Positions 30,949 to 43,869 are shown, counted from the stretch's first letter. The stretch: DNA of 64,000 bases from Monocercomonoides exilis (GCA_001643675.2 LSRY02000026.1:760501-824500), one strand, 5' to 3'. Numbers and translations: made by a program. The notes: generated from the letters alone by a model not told the origin.

Positions 30949-33076
30949 GAGAAATAGTCCTCCATTCATCATCAAATCGTTTTCCTCATCTTCACGAATG
31001 CTTTCAAACGAATGCCATATCGCCCTATTCTGCTGAATGTCTCTGGTTGAGCATTGCTTTCCCAAGCTTCCCTGTGCAGAATAATGAATCGCATCTCTCT
31101 GAACTGGCTGCCCCTTCAAACGCGGTGCCTCTTCAGTTGCTCTGGAGAGTGCAGGCATTTGTGTGTTAAGCTCCTTTTGCATCCTGAAATCTTTCAGCTT
31201 CATAAAAGAATCTTCATCGTTTTCCTCGTTTTCGTTGATGGGATTGTCTTCTTCCATATCGCCTTCTTCTTTTGTTTTTTTTTTCCTTTCATCTCCAAAA
31301 CGATCTGTTTTTCTTCCTTTTAGTTCTTTTGCAAGTTGGCTCCTATTTTTGGAATAGGCAGGAAATTGTGAATTGAAAGAAGTGAAGTGAGATACTCCAC
31401 CTATTCCATCAGATTGGTAGTTGACTTCCTCATCTTCTGAATCATCAAAATATGCACATTCAATCAGTCGCTCCTGATTGAATTTCGATGCATCGCCAGT
31501 ATCTTCATATGCATAGTCAGATTCATAATCTCCTTTACACCCCAGTTCATCATCATCTTCTCCTTCATCACCATCCTCATCATCGCTTTCATCCTTGACA
31601 TCATCTTCATCCGGATAATCATTCGCAAAATACCCTTCTGAATTGCTATCTTCATCGTCCCCATCTCCACACAGCATTCTTTCGTCTTCTTCTTCCATCT
31701 GTCTTGCATAGTCTTCTTCCACATCGTATTCATCGTCCACAAGCATATCAGGCACTTCCCTCTCTCTCTCTCCAATCCTCTGGAATTTCTTCCCTCTTCT
31801 TCCTCCCACCCACCTTCTTCCAACTTGCTCATTCTCCACAACCAGCATTCGCTTCGCATTCGCCACAGCAGGATCATCAGCCCCGCTGTCGTAATCGTCT
31901 CCGTCGTGCACAAACTGCTCCTCCCATTCCGTCAGTATGCGATGCATGTCCTCCGGAGAACGGGCCGATGAATTGAGTGAAGGTGTAAATGGGAACGATG
32001 AAGGAGAAGGAAGCGAAGAGATTCCTCCGGTCGCTCCAGATTTAACCTCGTGATTGAAAATGAGATATGGATCGTGCAGATAATAGGATTCTACAGACAT
32101 AGATGGAGCGGTTGCAACCAGAACAGATTGTGACGGAAAATTCAGTGTAGTTTTTTCAGATGAATGAGAAGAAGACGACTGTAATGGAGAAGAGATAAAT
32201 TCAGCACTTTGATCAACACCTTTACCATGCTGATGCAATGTAGAAAGATGTGACAAAAAATCAAATGCTGTTGGGCCTTGATTGAGTAAGGAATCATCCA
32301 TCTTTTCATTTGCAATTGATTTCACAGAAATTAATTCGTAATATTCAAATTGTTCATGATTTTGTAAGGGCCTTTTTCTTTTGATGACTTCATCTGCACT
32401 TTCTTCATTTCTTTTTAAATCATCGGTTTCACTGACCCATCTTTTTAGATTTCTTTGCTTTGGATCTTCAATTAACGCAGGAATTGTGACATCAGTAAAT
32501 TTATATTGTTTTCTTCCTTTTTTCCTATTTGGCATTTCAGATCTCGATTTAAGTAATTTAGCAAGATCTCCTTCAGCTGGTTTTCGGTTACTAATTGAAA
32601 AATTAAAATCTTTCCTCAGAGCTTTAAGTTTTTCTTTTCTTCGTTTTTGTGCTTTTTCTAATGACTCGTTTTGTCTTTTCGCCTTTTGCTCTTCTTTAAA
32701 AATTTGCGGAGCTTTTAAGAAATTAACTTGAACATGATTTTTCCCGGTCTTCGCATCAGGCTCAAATGATATTTGAAAATCAACAAATTTTCGATTCTTT
32801 GGAGAAGAATGAAGTTTGCTCAATTTCTTTTCATTTTCAATGTTTCCTCCATAAACGCGACGTAAAATTGCATGAGGCTTTTCCTCTTTTGAAAGTCAAA
32901 ATTTCATAAAATATTAGATCACTATGAAAAGGCAAACCATGCTCAAGATCAATAACACTAGAAAGTGGAGAAGGTGGAGTCAACTCGTTTTCATTAGATG
33001 TTAAAACAAGATATTCTGCTGGTGTGCTTTTCGGTGTTTGTTTACAACGAAAAAATAATTGTGAAGAATCAGACAT
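30313..33076 (-). CDS. Iwr1-like RNA polymerase II nuclear import factor
   Basis: Two exons: 33076-32938 and 32885-30313 (903 residues), joined by a 52-bp intron (GTTTGC...AAAAG). Exon 1 reads SQLFFRCKQTPKSTPAEYLVLTS, matching the N-terminal FxRxKRK...PaeaLvL pattern of Iwr1/SLC7A6OS. Splicing gives LEHEEKPHAILRRVYGG. Near residues 470-530 is the family signature, DEDSNSEGYFANDYPDED, the acidic DSNxExyxxNDYPDEE box of PF08574, preceded by a DDEYDVEEDYA stretch where the family has its Y-D motif. Iwr1 binds the assembled RNA polymerase II and carries it into the nucleus via importin-alpha. The protein is about three times the usual length, with added acidic, serine-rich and D-repeat segments (CAT/ATC repeats at 30912-30948) and an unfamiliar charged C-terminus ending GDDIPFTSIQS. 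Confidence 0.65.
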
Positions 33077-33211
33077 TTATTATGGAAATTTTCAACAAAT
33101 TCCATTCAACGAAAAAAGAAAAAAGTGTTTAAACGAATTACAATAATAAGAAAATGTATGCTAAATAAAAAGAGGAAAAAAAAAATGTTGCTGTCAAAAA
33201 ACACTATATGT

Positions 33212-35216
33212 TTATTTCAGCTGTTCTAATATTTGAAGTTCTTTATCCATTTTTTCCTGTCTCTTCTCTTCTCTAAGCATCCTCAGATATTCCTCGTGAA
33301 GTGGCTGGAATTCCCTCGTTTTAAGCTCGTACCATTTTACATATTCCTCAGGTCCGTCATCAGGCGGCTCGATCTGAGGTTGTTTTGTTGGCTGATTCAT
33401 TCTCCATTCCAAATATTCATTCTTTTTGATGAAAGAAATTATATTCAAAAAAAGAAAAGAGAGAAAAGAAAAGAGAGAAAAGAGAGAAAAGAAAAGAGAG
33501 AAAAGAGAAGAAGAGAAGAGAAGAGAAGAGAAGAGAAGAGAAGAGAAGAGAAGAGAAGAGAAGAGAAGAGAAGAGAAGAGAAGAGAAGAGAAGAGAAGAG
33601 AAGAGAAGAGAAGAGAAGAGAAGAGAAGAGAAGAGAAGAGAAGAGAAGAGAAGAGAAGAGAAGAGAAGAGAAGAGAAGAGAAGAGAAGAGAAGAGAAGAG
33701 AAGAGAAGAGAAGAGAAGAGAAGAGAAGAGAAGAGAAGAGAAGAGAAGAAAAGAGATGAGAAAAGAGAGAGAGAGATAGATAAAAGATATCAATTAATTT
33801 CATTCCAATACATCACAATCAAAACAATAAACAAAAAAATAAAAAATAAAAATAAAAATAAAAATTATTTATATTATTTTTTATTTATAATTTTTCAAAC
33901 CATTTTTCTTTTTTCTTCGATCAATCTTTGCAAGGCAAAGAACTGAATCTCCTTCTTTTTCAGCTTTTTGCCGGCACTTTTGCCGACTTCTTCGATTTCC
34001 CTCTCCATTTCTTCGATTTCTGCTTCGATTTGAGACGAAGGAAGAAAACCAGCAGTGATCGCAAAGGGAGAAGAAGAAGAAGAAGAAGAAGAAGAGAGAG
34101 GAGAAAGAGAAGAGGAAGAGGAAGAAAAGGAAGAAGAAGGAAAAGCTGAAGTTTTGTTCTTTTTCCCAGTTTTGCTTGGGGAAAAGACCGAATTGTATGG
34201 AATGGTTGATTGGAGAGGGATGTAAAAGGGTTCTTGTTGAAGATTGATTAAATTAGAAGAAGAAGAAGAAGAAGAGGAGGAGGAGGAGGAGGAGGAGGAA
34301 GAAGGTTCATTTATTAATTCAGATACACCAAATGAAAGATCTTTGGAAGAAGAAGAAGAAGAGGAAGAGGAAGAAGAAGAGGGAAAAGAGGAAGAGGAAG
34401 AAGAAGAAGAAGAAGAAGGCAAAGAAAGTGTCTGTGATATCATCTTCATTGTGGATATTCCTTCTCTCTGTGTTGCTGTCCAGTTCTTCAGACGCGTTGA
34501 AGGAGGTGGGGCAACAAGGGAATATATTCCTATTGTTAATGAGGGAGAGAGAGAGAGAGAGAGAGAAAACGAAAAAAAAAGAGAGAGAATGAAAAAAAGA
34601 AAAAAAAGAAAGAAAAGAAAAAAAGAAAAGAAAAGAACAGAATAATATTTTATAGAATATTTATATATATATAATTTTTTTTTTATAGCAACATTCATCC
34701 AAACCTCTTATATTGCTCTCCTTCTGCACAGCATCATTCTTTTCTGCCACAGCAGGTGGAGGAGATGTGAATTCACCATATGGATCAAAAACTTTCGTCT
34801 TCTGCAAATCTGAAGAAACATAATTATTCCCTTTCTTCTTCTTATTCTTCTTCTTTTCTTCTTCTTTTTTGAATGAATCAAGCGAATAAGCCGATGGCAC
34901 ATTCTTCATATTTCTCCGTTTCTCCGCCTCCCTTTCTTTCTCCATCTTCTCTCTTTCTCTCTCTTTCCTTTTTGCTTCCAATTCTTTTTGCTCTTCTTTC
35001 AGCCTCATCATTTCATAAGCTGACCCTTTCATTTCGTATATCATTTCATCAATAGAATTCACCAGCTGCTCTGTTTCCTTTCGGTTTATTTCATCTTCCA
35101 GCAGTTCTTGTTCTCTTTCTCTGTCTTTCGCCGTCTTCTTCTTCTTCTTGTAGGAAGAATGGGATATCAGAGAAGTGCCTGGAAAATATATTGGTTTGAG
35201 TAATATTTAAATGAAT

Positions 35217-35249
<33 letters not shown>

Positions 35250-38003
35250 ATAATAATAATAATAATAAATATAAATATAAATACAAATTGTTCGAATAAG
35301 TATGAATAAAAGAGAAGAACGGAAAATAAGAAATATATCAAAATAAATTAATATTTATTGGAGAAAAAAAAATGGAACAAAAAATTCTTTTTCTCAATTC
35401 GAAATATCTTCCTCTTTTTAATCAAAAAACAGGAAATAAAAATTCTTTTCCCCTTTTCCAAAAAGAAAAGAAAAGAAAAGAAAAGAAAAGAAATAAAACA
35501 AACCATCATAACCAGAATACAAAATCGATGCTTCTTTCTCTTCTTTCTCCTTCTGTTTCTTCTCTTTCTCCTTCGCTTTCATCAGCTGAACCATCTCTTT
35601 CTTCACAGGAATGCGAAAATCAGCATGCGAAGAAGGAGGAAGAAGAATATCAGCCACATCCACACGCTCTGCTGTGGTGTATGGATTGAAGGGGACAAGA
35701 TGAGAAGAAGAGGAAGAAGAAGAAGAAGAGGGAAAAGAAGAAGAATTTCTATTTGATGAAGAAGAAGAAGCATTAGAACTTCCATAGCTAAAAGCAGAAG
35801 GTCTTTCCCCTGGTGGAAGCAAAGAATCGTACCATCCTGTTCGCAAATGAGGGAGACGAGCAAGAATTGGATTCTCAACAGCTTCTGCTGCTTCTGCCAG
35901 GCTTTCACGAAGAATATTGGTGGAAGAGGAAGAGAAAGAAGAAGAAGAGAAAGGCCGAAGCGAAGGAACAGCAGCAGGAGAGGAAGAAGGCTGGTTTCTT
36001 TCTCCTTTCTGTTCTTTTTGAAGCTTCGGAGAAATTCCATTCGGAGAATTAGCAGACATCCCAATCCTTTCTGAATGAGGTGTGGAAGGAGGTGTCAAAA
36101 GCTCATCTGCTTCTTCTTCTCTTTCCCTTCCTTCTTCTCCTTCTTCCCTTTCTTCTCTATCATATTCCTCTCCATCTTCTTCCTGAGTAGCCAAATTAGT
36201 CCCCACAGAACGCACAGCTTGCTGTCTCCCGGAGAAACTCGATTTCGGAGAAATAGAAGAAGAAGAAGAAGAAGAAGAAGAAGAAGAAGGCTGAAGAAGC
36301 GATGAATGAGAAGGATAATCCAATCCAGTTGATGGAATGATCAGCATGTGCTGCCCTTTCTCGTCGCTGTTGATTGTCATCAGAGGCTTTCTGTCAGAGA
36401 AGTCGTATTGTGAGGCTGATGGTTGACATGATGGAGTTGTTGAGGGAAATATAAGGAAAATAAAAATTTTAACAAAAAAATAAATAAAATAAAATAAATA
36501 AATAAATTGAATGAAAAATAATGTAAAAAAAGTTCAAATTTTATTCAAAAAATTAAACAAAAAAACAAAATCACCTAAATTCCCTTCCAAACCATTCGAA
36601 GATCCCAAACACTGCTGCTGCTGTGTCGCATTCATTCCAATTCCTATTCCCTTCACCACCCTCTTCACCGGCTTCTCCTTCCTCCACCCAGCATCATACT
36701 CCTTCATCTCCCTCTCAAACTGCTTTTCCGCCTCTTTCTCCTCCAAAATGTGCTGCATCGTCCTCTGTGAGCCTATCAAAAACGATGGAACAGGCGGAAT
36801 TTCGTCTTGTGCGCTTATACTTCGGCTTGCTCTGCTGCTTCCCAGCAGACTCGGAATGTTTCTCGAATATCTTTCTTCGCTTTCTCCTTCTCTTTCTCCT
36901 TCTCCTCTTCCTCTTCCTCTCTCTTCTTCATTACCTCCTTCTCCCTCTGCTTCAAATTCTCTCTCATAAAATTCTGGTGGATCTGAAGAACTTCTGCCAA
37001 ACATGCTATTTTTCGGACTTTCTTCTTGTCGAGAGCTGAAACTGCCTTCAAACCTGCTCTGATTCCTTCCCGAATTCAAACTCTGTTCTCCTTTTCCTTC
37101 ATTCCTCTCATTCTTTTCTCTTCTCTCATTCTTCTCGTTTCTTTCCCTTTCTTCCCTCGCTGCTTCGTAATACCCTCCTCTCTTGCCTCCATCCTGCGCG
37201 TCGGCTTCATTCGCCGAAATCGGCGTGATTTGCCTCCCCATCGGCGTCACTTTTATTGTGGCTCTGCCATTCGACGGCGAAAAGCTGCTTGACGAAGACA
37301 GAAAATCTGACCCTCCGCTCTCGCTGAAAATCGTGCTCATCGACGATTCTCCGTTAGCAGACTTTCTTTTCCTTTGTGCGGAGGTCGGAGAGATGGAAAG
37401 CGTGGCTGGCTTAATTTGGCGTTTGATCTGATTTGTGCCTGCAAATTGTGAAAGAGGCGTAGAAAGAGATGGAGGACATTGGGTGGAAGTGAAGGGCGCA
37501 TGCGGAGAAGGCACAAAAGTCGAGGAACGAGGAATATCGTCAGGAGATGAAGCTTTGTGAGTAAGTGCCAATGACTCATGTTCAGATCCAACCTTTGTTC
37601 CTTTTTCGTGAACAAATCGGGGCGATGACGGCCTTCTATAAAACTGTGGAGTTCTTGGTTGAGTTGCAGCAAAATCAGATAAACCATAGTCTACTCCTTC
37701 TTCAGGATATCTTGCTCTAGTTGTTCGGGAAAGTGGAGCTGGAATGGAGGAAACAGGATGAACTGCAGACACAAAACGCGTATCTGCTGGAACTCTATAT
37801 GCAGGAAAACCACAATTAGTTCCATAAGCAATGTTATGTGGTTGTAATTTTTTTTTATCCACAAGAACTGTTCTTCCAGGACGGCTGGATGTTGAAGCAA
37901 GAGCCATGCTTGCTTCTTTATTTTCTTCATATCTTATTTTTACAGTATTAACTCCAGGAGGAGCTCTTGTCGAAGTCAGAAGAGAAGGCTCATCAAGAAT
38001 CAT
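33212..38003 (-). CDS. Serine-rich protein of unknown function (five exons)
   Basis: Exons on the minus strand: 38003-36575, 36415-35504, 35178-34705, 34529-33901 and 33421-33212, giving 1217 residues in one consistent frame. Junctions restore codons exactly: GNLA|SQYDF, YDG|TSLIS, IRG|IYSLV, KRKM|NEYLEW. Introns start GTGATT, GTTTGT, GTTTGG and GTTTGA and end CAG, CAG, TAG and AAG. I do not recognise the protein. It is largely disordered: S-, E- and R/E-rich tracts, polyserine, a charged coiled-coil stretch around residues 800-870 (SIDEMIYEMKGSAYEMMRLK...), and a conserved-looking C-terminus (PEEYVKWYELKTREFQPLHEEYLRMLREE). The start is the first ATG, 249 bases from the divergent HOP gene. 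Individual exons are strongly supported; that all belong to one gene is inferred from phase and spacing. Confidence 0.65.
33505..33750. repeat. AAGAG pentanucleotide satellite in an intron
   Basis: About 48 tandem AAGAG units, with slightly diverged units on the left (33455-33505). It lies inside the 479-bp fourth intron of the five-exon gene; the coding strand is therefore CTCTT, a long polypyrimidine run. The five-base unit contains no stop codon on either strand, so several spurious open frames cover it. Confidence 0.95.
35219..35266. repeat. GAAA and AAT microsatellites in an intron
   Basis: A GAAA array followed directly by an AAT array in the second intron of the five-exon gene. Confidence 0.85.
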
Positions 38004-38251
38004 TTATTCTGAAATGTAAGTGTATTTAGAAATTGAAAATTGTTAAAACAAAAGAAGTCATTAAAAAAATAAAAATTTGTGCAATACATTACAAATAGCT
38101 TTTGTATTTTTCAAAAGATTTTTGAGAAATTTCTTTTATTTAAAATTTAACTGAAATATGTTATATTAAGGGATCAACAAAAGATCAAGGACATGGGGGA
38201 TTTTTGATCGGAATTAATTGTTGTATTATTTCGTGTAACACAAACCGAAAG
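38004..38251. promoter_or_regulatory. Shared divergent upstream region
   Basis: 248 bases between the start codons of the five-exon gene (minus) and HOP (plus). It must hold both promoters. AT-rich; no motif I can name. Confidence 0.4.
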
Positions 38252-40627
38252 ATGGCAGCAGAAGTTTGTTGCTTCGGCCTTTAAATGTATTTTTATTATT
38301 AACAAAAATTTGCTTTGATCAGGCATTGGAACTGAAAACCAAGGGAAATAATGCTTTTTCTTCAGGTGATTACGATATGGCTGTAGATTTTTTTACACAA
38401 GCCATTCGTCTCGATCCAAATAATCATGTTTTGTATTCCAACCGTTCTGCAGCATATGCTCAACTCAGCAAATATAATGAGGCTCTTGAAGATGCTGAAA
38501 AATGTGTCGAAATAAATCCAGCGTTTGTGAAAGGATATTCGCGAAAAGGTGCTGCTCTATATGGACTTCATCGCCTGGAAGATGCGAAAAAGGCATATGA
38601 AGCTGGACTTGAAAAAGATCCAAACAACGCTGCTTGCAAAGAAGGAATTGAATCAATCAATGAAATTGAGAATCCACCTGAATCTGCTGCTGATAAAACG
38701 ATTGAAAACTTATTTGCAAATGTTAAACAAGTTGCTATGAATCATCCAAAATTGAAAAGCAAATGCTCTGATCCTGCATTTATGCAGAAGTTAGAAAATT
38801 TGCAATCAAACCCAAAAGAAGCTTTCACAACAGCTCTTATGGATCCTGAACTTCAACCATTGATCGCTGCGCTGTTGAATATTCCAGATGAAACATTTGA
38901 AGCAGCACAACGTCGTGCAGAAGAACAATCAAGAATGGGAGATCCATTCCCACATGACACTGGATACGGTTCATCTTCCACACCATATTCATCTTCCACT
39001 TCATCAAGTTCATATGCTTCCACGAGTTCTCAGCCTCCAAAGCCAGCAGCACCGACTATTGATCCAAATTCCCCAATAGCTCGCGCAATTAAGGAGAAGG
39101 AGATTGGAAATGATTTTTATAAGAAGAAGAAGTTTGATGAGGCTATTGTGCACTATGAAAGGGCTATCCAGCTGGATCCTCATCAAATGAGTTTCCATTT
39201 GAACAGAGCAGCATGCTTTGTTGAGATGGCAAATGCTAAGGACAAAATGGCCGAGGCTGCTTCAAAGTCATCAGAGGAACAGCCATTTGATGTTGAAGGA
39301 AGCATCAAGAAGCTTCAAACAGAAAGAGATACAAGAAAGCAAAGAATTGAAGAAGAGAAAGAGTTGCGCAGAAAGGCAAAGCAAGAAGCTAAAGAAAGCA
39401 AAAATTTGAGAATGAAATTGGGAAAGAAGAGGAAGGTTGATGAGGATGAAGAGGAAGTTAAGAAAGATACCATTTCTGCTGATGATGAAGATGAAGAGGA
39501 AGGAAAACAGAAGGAGATTGAAGCAGAAGAGAGCGAGGAAGAGATTGAGAAGGAGAAGATGGAAGAAGACGAAGAGGAAAAAGAATCAGAGATTGAAGAA
39601 ATGGAAGTGAAAGAAGAAGCACCTCTTCCAACAGACATAGGTTCATTGATTGAATACTGCACCAAAGAAAAGAATGAACTGTATGAAATGGCGATGAAAT
39701 CATGCGAAGTTGCTATTGACATTTCAGAAACACACAGAGAAAGAAAGGAGAACAGCGATGAGATGAGAGCAAAAGCGTTTTTGAGAATGTGCAACATCGA
39801 AATTAAGAGGAAGAGATACCCAGAAGCTGAACGTTTCGTCGAAAAATCGCTTCTAGAGCACAGAACCGACGATGCAGTGAAGAAGCAGAAGGAATTGAAA
39901 GAGCTGATCAAAAAGAAGGAAGAAGAAGACTATCTGGACGATGCGAAGGGAGAAGAAGCCAGACTGCGTGGAAACGACTTGTTTGCTTCAGGCCAGTTTG
40001 CCGAGGCCATTAAGGAATACACAGACGCCATCAAGAGGAACCCGAAGGATGTGCGTACGTGGTCTAACCGTGCTGCCTGCCACACGAAGCTGATGAACTG
40101 GTCGGGTGCTCTTGACGACTGCGACAGAGCACTTAAGCTTGACCCCAAGTTTATTAAGGCCTATGTGAGAAAGGCCAAAGTGCAGATATTCCTGAAGCAG
40201 TTCCCGCAGGCGATGAAGACAATTGAAGCTGGTATGGCTGTTGATTCATCAAACCAGGATCTTATTCAGGTGAACTACGAGTTGATGAAGAGAATCCAGG
40301 AATCTCAGCAAGATGGAAAAGCAGATGAGCAACAGATACAGCAAGCAATGCAAGATCCAGAAATCAGAGCTATTTTGCAGGATCCAGTGATGCAGAATGT
40401 GTTGAATGAAATGCAAACAGTTTGGATCACCTTTGTTTATTTAATGTTAAATATTAATAAATTTTTTTTTTAATTTATCTAATTATTATCAATTTTTTAA
40501 AAAAATAAATTTAAATTTATTTTACAAAATTTAGAATCCAATGAAAGTTCAGGAACATATGCGTAATCCAAAGATTGCAAATGCACTTGGCAAGCTTGTT
40601 GCAGCTGGTATTATAAAAACAAGATAA
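38252..40627 (+). CDS. Hsp70/Hsp90-organising protein (HOP/Sti1)
   Basis: Three exons: 38252-38263 (MAAE), 38323-40419 and 40535-40627; 733 residues. Introns are 59 and 115 bp, GTTTGT...CAG and GTTTGG...TAG. Order of domains: TPR1 (about 5-115), DP1 (about 120-190), an S/P/Q linker, TPR2A (about 254-530, interrupted), TPR2B (about 546-652) and DP2 (about 660-733, ending KLVAAGIIKTR after the last exon is joined). HOP bridges Hsp70 (TPR1/TPR2B) and Hsp90 (TPR2A) and passes clients between them in the cytosol. Carboxylate-clamp residues are present: KGNNAF, YSNRSAAY, KGYSRKG in TPR1; IGNDFY, HLNRAAC, AKAFLRM in TPR2A; RGNDLF, WSNRAACH, KAYVRK in TPR2B. Human HOP has 543 residues; the extra length is mainly a charged insert of about 110-150 residues within TPR2A (about 340-445). 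Confidence 0.93.
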
Positions 40628-43600
40628 GGCTTTGTTTTAAAAGGGGATTGAATTGTGGTTGATGGGCTTTTGTTTTTATTTAAACTTTTTTTATTCTTTG
40701 GTTTTATTAATTTAATAATTCTCTTTTTTCTTTCAAATCACTACCATTCGAACATTCGTATAATTCAATTAATTGAGAAAAAGAAGAATCTTTTAATTTG
40801 TTTTGAAAAAATATTTGAAAAGACATCGTAAAGGAAAAAATAATAACTATCTATTTGTTGACATTCTTTGAATGTCTGATATTACACTCGAAAAATGATT
40901 TTCACATGAAGTGTTTTTTAATACTGACTTTTTTATCCAGATTTACACATTTTTTCCCCCCTGATTAATACAGCTCACATTTCTTGTATTTTCACACATA
41001 TAGAACACAAAATGAGAAGATATTGATATGACTTTTTTGATGTTGAAATGCGAATTCGTAATCGATGAAGAGTGTATAAGGAGAGGTTTGACCCTCCATT
41101 TCTGATTTGTGCCTCTGCAGAGGAGTTTGTGTTTTTGCGCTGGGGATTGTTGAGCTCAATTTTAAACTAGAATTTTTTTTTATATCAAAAAAACATGGTA
41201 CAAAATATGACATTTCATGCATTTCCATTGAAAAATTATGCACATTTGATTCGCTTTTTGTGGACAACAGGTTTCAACAAAATGGGTTATGTTATTTTAA
41301 AATATACGTGTGAGACCACAAAACATTTTTTATTGATATCAGTGATGTTTGTTTACGCACTTGAAATTCAATATTATTTTGTATCTGAGAAAGTTAAATG
41401 AATTTGATAGAGAGACAAAGATTTTTTGTAATGAACATAAAAAGCTTGATAGTCCTTATCCACCCCTGCTCTTACGCCTTCCCCTTATTATTTTAGAAAA
41501 AGAATAATCAACACCAACATTTCATGAGTAGGAGCGTGGTGAAACAACATACTGATATTGCGTAAAAGAATATGAGAAAATTTTTGAAATCATTTCACTA
41601 TTTTTGAATAAGAAAATAAACTTGAACTTTTGGCAACAATAAAAACAAACAGATAATACAGTGCTGCTGACAAGGGAAATCTGTTCGATTTCTCTTATTC
41701 TTCAATTCATAGAGCTGAAACTGCTTGACCTCTCTGTTATGACAAAAGAAAAATGCAAAAATGATATCATGACTGAAAAATTTTTTTTCTATTTGTCAAA
41801 AAGCGTTATTGAAACGATTTCTGAATTTTTGTTCATACTAAAACATTATCAAAGAATCAAAATTAAACAATTCAAAATTTTTCCAAAACACAAAATTTTC
41901 AATTTTGATGATCAAGCACCTAACATTTTTTTTATTGACTGGAAATATCAGTTGATGAAATTTTCTGTCACACTTTGTCAGTAACTGTCAGTGCCGGTCA
42001 ATGACAAAAGTGTTAAGGACATATATTTCAGATGTTTTTGATTGATTTTCCAAAGCACAAATCAACATGTTAAACTCTACTCCTGTCGTTGATGTTACTG
42101 AAGTCTATTCGTTTCCAAATAAGATTCCTTGAATACAAAAAAATTTTTTCAACAAAAATGAAGGTGTAACAAAGCCAGCAGCTTCATGCTTGGGGAAAAA
42201 GAAATGTATATTTAACAGATATGGGGGAAAATACGGACTTTCAAGCTTTTTATGCACAAAGCATGAAAAAAATGTTTTTCTAATAACATTACCAAACTTT
42301 CTCAGATTTCAAAATAAATTTGATTTTTATAAATTTTATCATGCTTCATTGAAATCAAAACATCAAGTTTTCCAACATTTCACGAATGTCAAAAAATGGA
42401 CCCATTTTTATTGTGTTTTTTGTTCTCAAAAAGTCAATGAAAAGTGCATAATTTTTCAATGAAAATGCTTGGAGTGAAATATTTTACCGCATATAATATT
42501 GAAAAAAATATCAGGTTGATTATGTTGGAAGGATTTGTCCAAAGGAAAGAAAAGTCTTTGTGAAATAAAAGATATTGTTCAGAAAAAGGAGCATTTTCTG
42601 TATTTTTGCTAAATTTGATCGTTCGAAAAAACACTTTGGAAAAGCGAAAGAAAGATTAAGATTTCAAAACGTTTGTGCGTACAAGAATTTGGAACAATTG
42701 TTTGTTCAATGAGAAAAAGGAGTTTTTGTTGTATAATTTAAATATCTGAGTTATTTGTCATATGGAAATATAAAAATATTAAAAGATAAAAAGAAAATTG
42801 CGAGGGTAAATATCATTTCACCCTTTGATATTTTTTTATTTTTATGGAGTTAAAAAAAAAACCCAAAAAGATATTTTTTTTATAATCGAAAAAGTTACAA
42901 ACATAATCAAAAATTCGAAAAACAACGTAATTTTTCAAAAGGTTAACAAAAATCAATAAAAGTCAAAAAATATTCTCGTTGTTAAATGATCAATGATATT
43001 TGTTGTTTAAATGATTTTTCATTTCTTTTCCGATGTTTTTCTTTGCCTTCTTTTGTCCAATTACAAAAATAAGAAATGTGAGAGAAATTCTGACATATTT
43101 TTATCTAATTTCAATTGAAAGAACACAGCTTTTCAAAAGATTTGCAAAATATTATAACAACATTTTTTCACAATCAATGAAGAATGATACACGCAACATT
43201 GGCTCTCTTATTTCGCGTTTTTCATATCAAAAAACTCATTTCTTATGGATGGAAACAAATGTTTAATGTTTCGTTCAGAGTTTATGATTGAGTTTATTTT
43301 AATTCGAAATCTTCAAAATATGCAGAAAACAACAACACAAACATTGCTGATAACACTCACAAAAACAAAAGAATAAAATTTTTATCAATCGAATACTCTT
43401 TATAAAAGATTTTTTATATAGCAAATTATTCTATTTCGATTTTAAGCTTTTCGATTTCGTTTGCGTCTTTTTCGACTTCGAATGATATATTTCGACTTTG
43501 AATGAAAGTTTTAGGACTTTCAATAATTATTTGTGGTCTTTGTGAAAAAAGAACAAATTAAATGATACATAAAAATATTAACGATTGTGATTTAATAAAT

Positions 43601-43869
43601 AAAACAATTTGTTTTTTCTTTCTTGAATGATTCATTGAATACATCGTTGCACTTGAATGTCAACGAAAGCGAAAAGATATTGTTATTTATTTATTGATTT
43701 ATTTTTTCAAATATTGCAAAACCGTTTATTAAAAATATATGTTTTTTCTAATCAAACAAACAAATAAATAAAAAAAAACATTTTTTCGCCTGAATAAAAA
43801 AATCACCGAACAAAAACACATGCAACATAAAAACATTCATTCAAACAACCTTCCATTCAAACAAACATA
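40628..43869. other. Long gene-free AT-rich stretch
   Basis: Short open frames are AT-rich translations without recognisable motifs. A 25-base inverted repeat with one mismatch (41219-41243 against 42444-42468) hints at a decayed element. No tRNA or rRNA signature seen. Confidence 0.5.
41219..42468. repeat. Inverted repeat pair, possible decayed element
   Basis: GCATTTCCATTGAAAAATTA... at 41219-41243 is the reverse complement of 42444-42468 with one mismatch; weaker similarity extends outward and inward. The 1.2 kb between them has no coding capacity. Confidence 0.35.

Noticed and set aside
33233-33946. Open frames of EEKRR and LLFSS repeats
   Set aside because: By-products of the AAGAG satellite; the real coding parts are the exons on either side of the intron.
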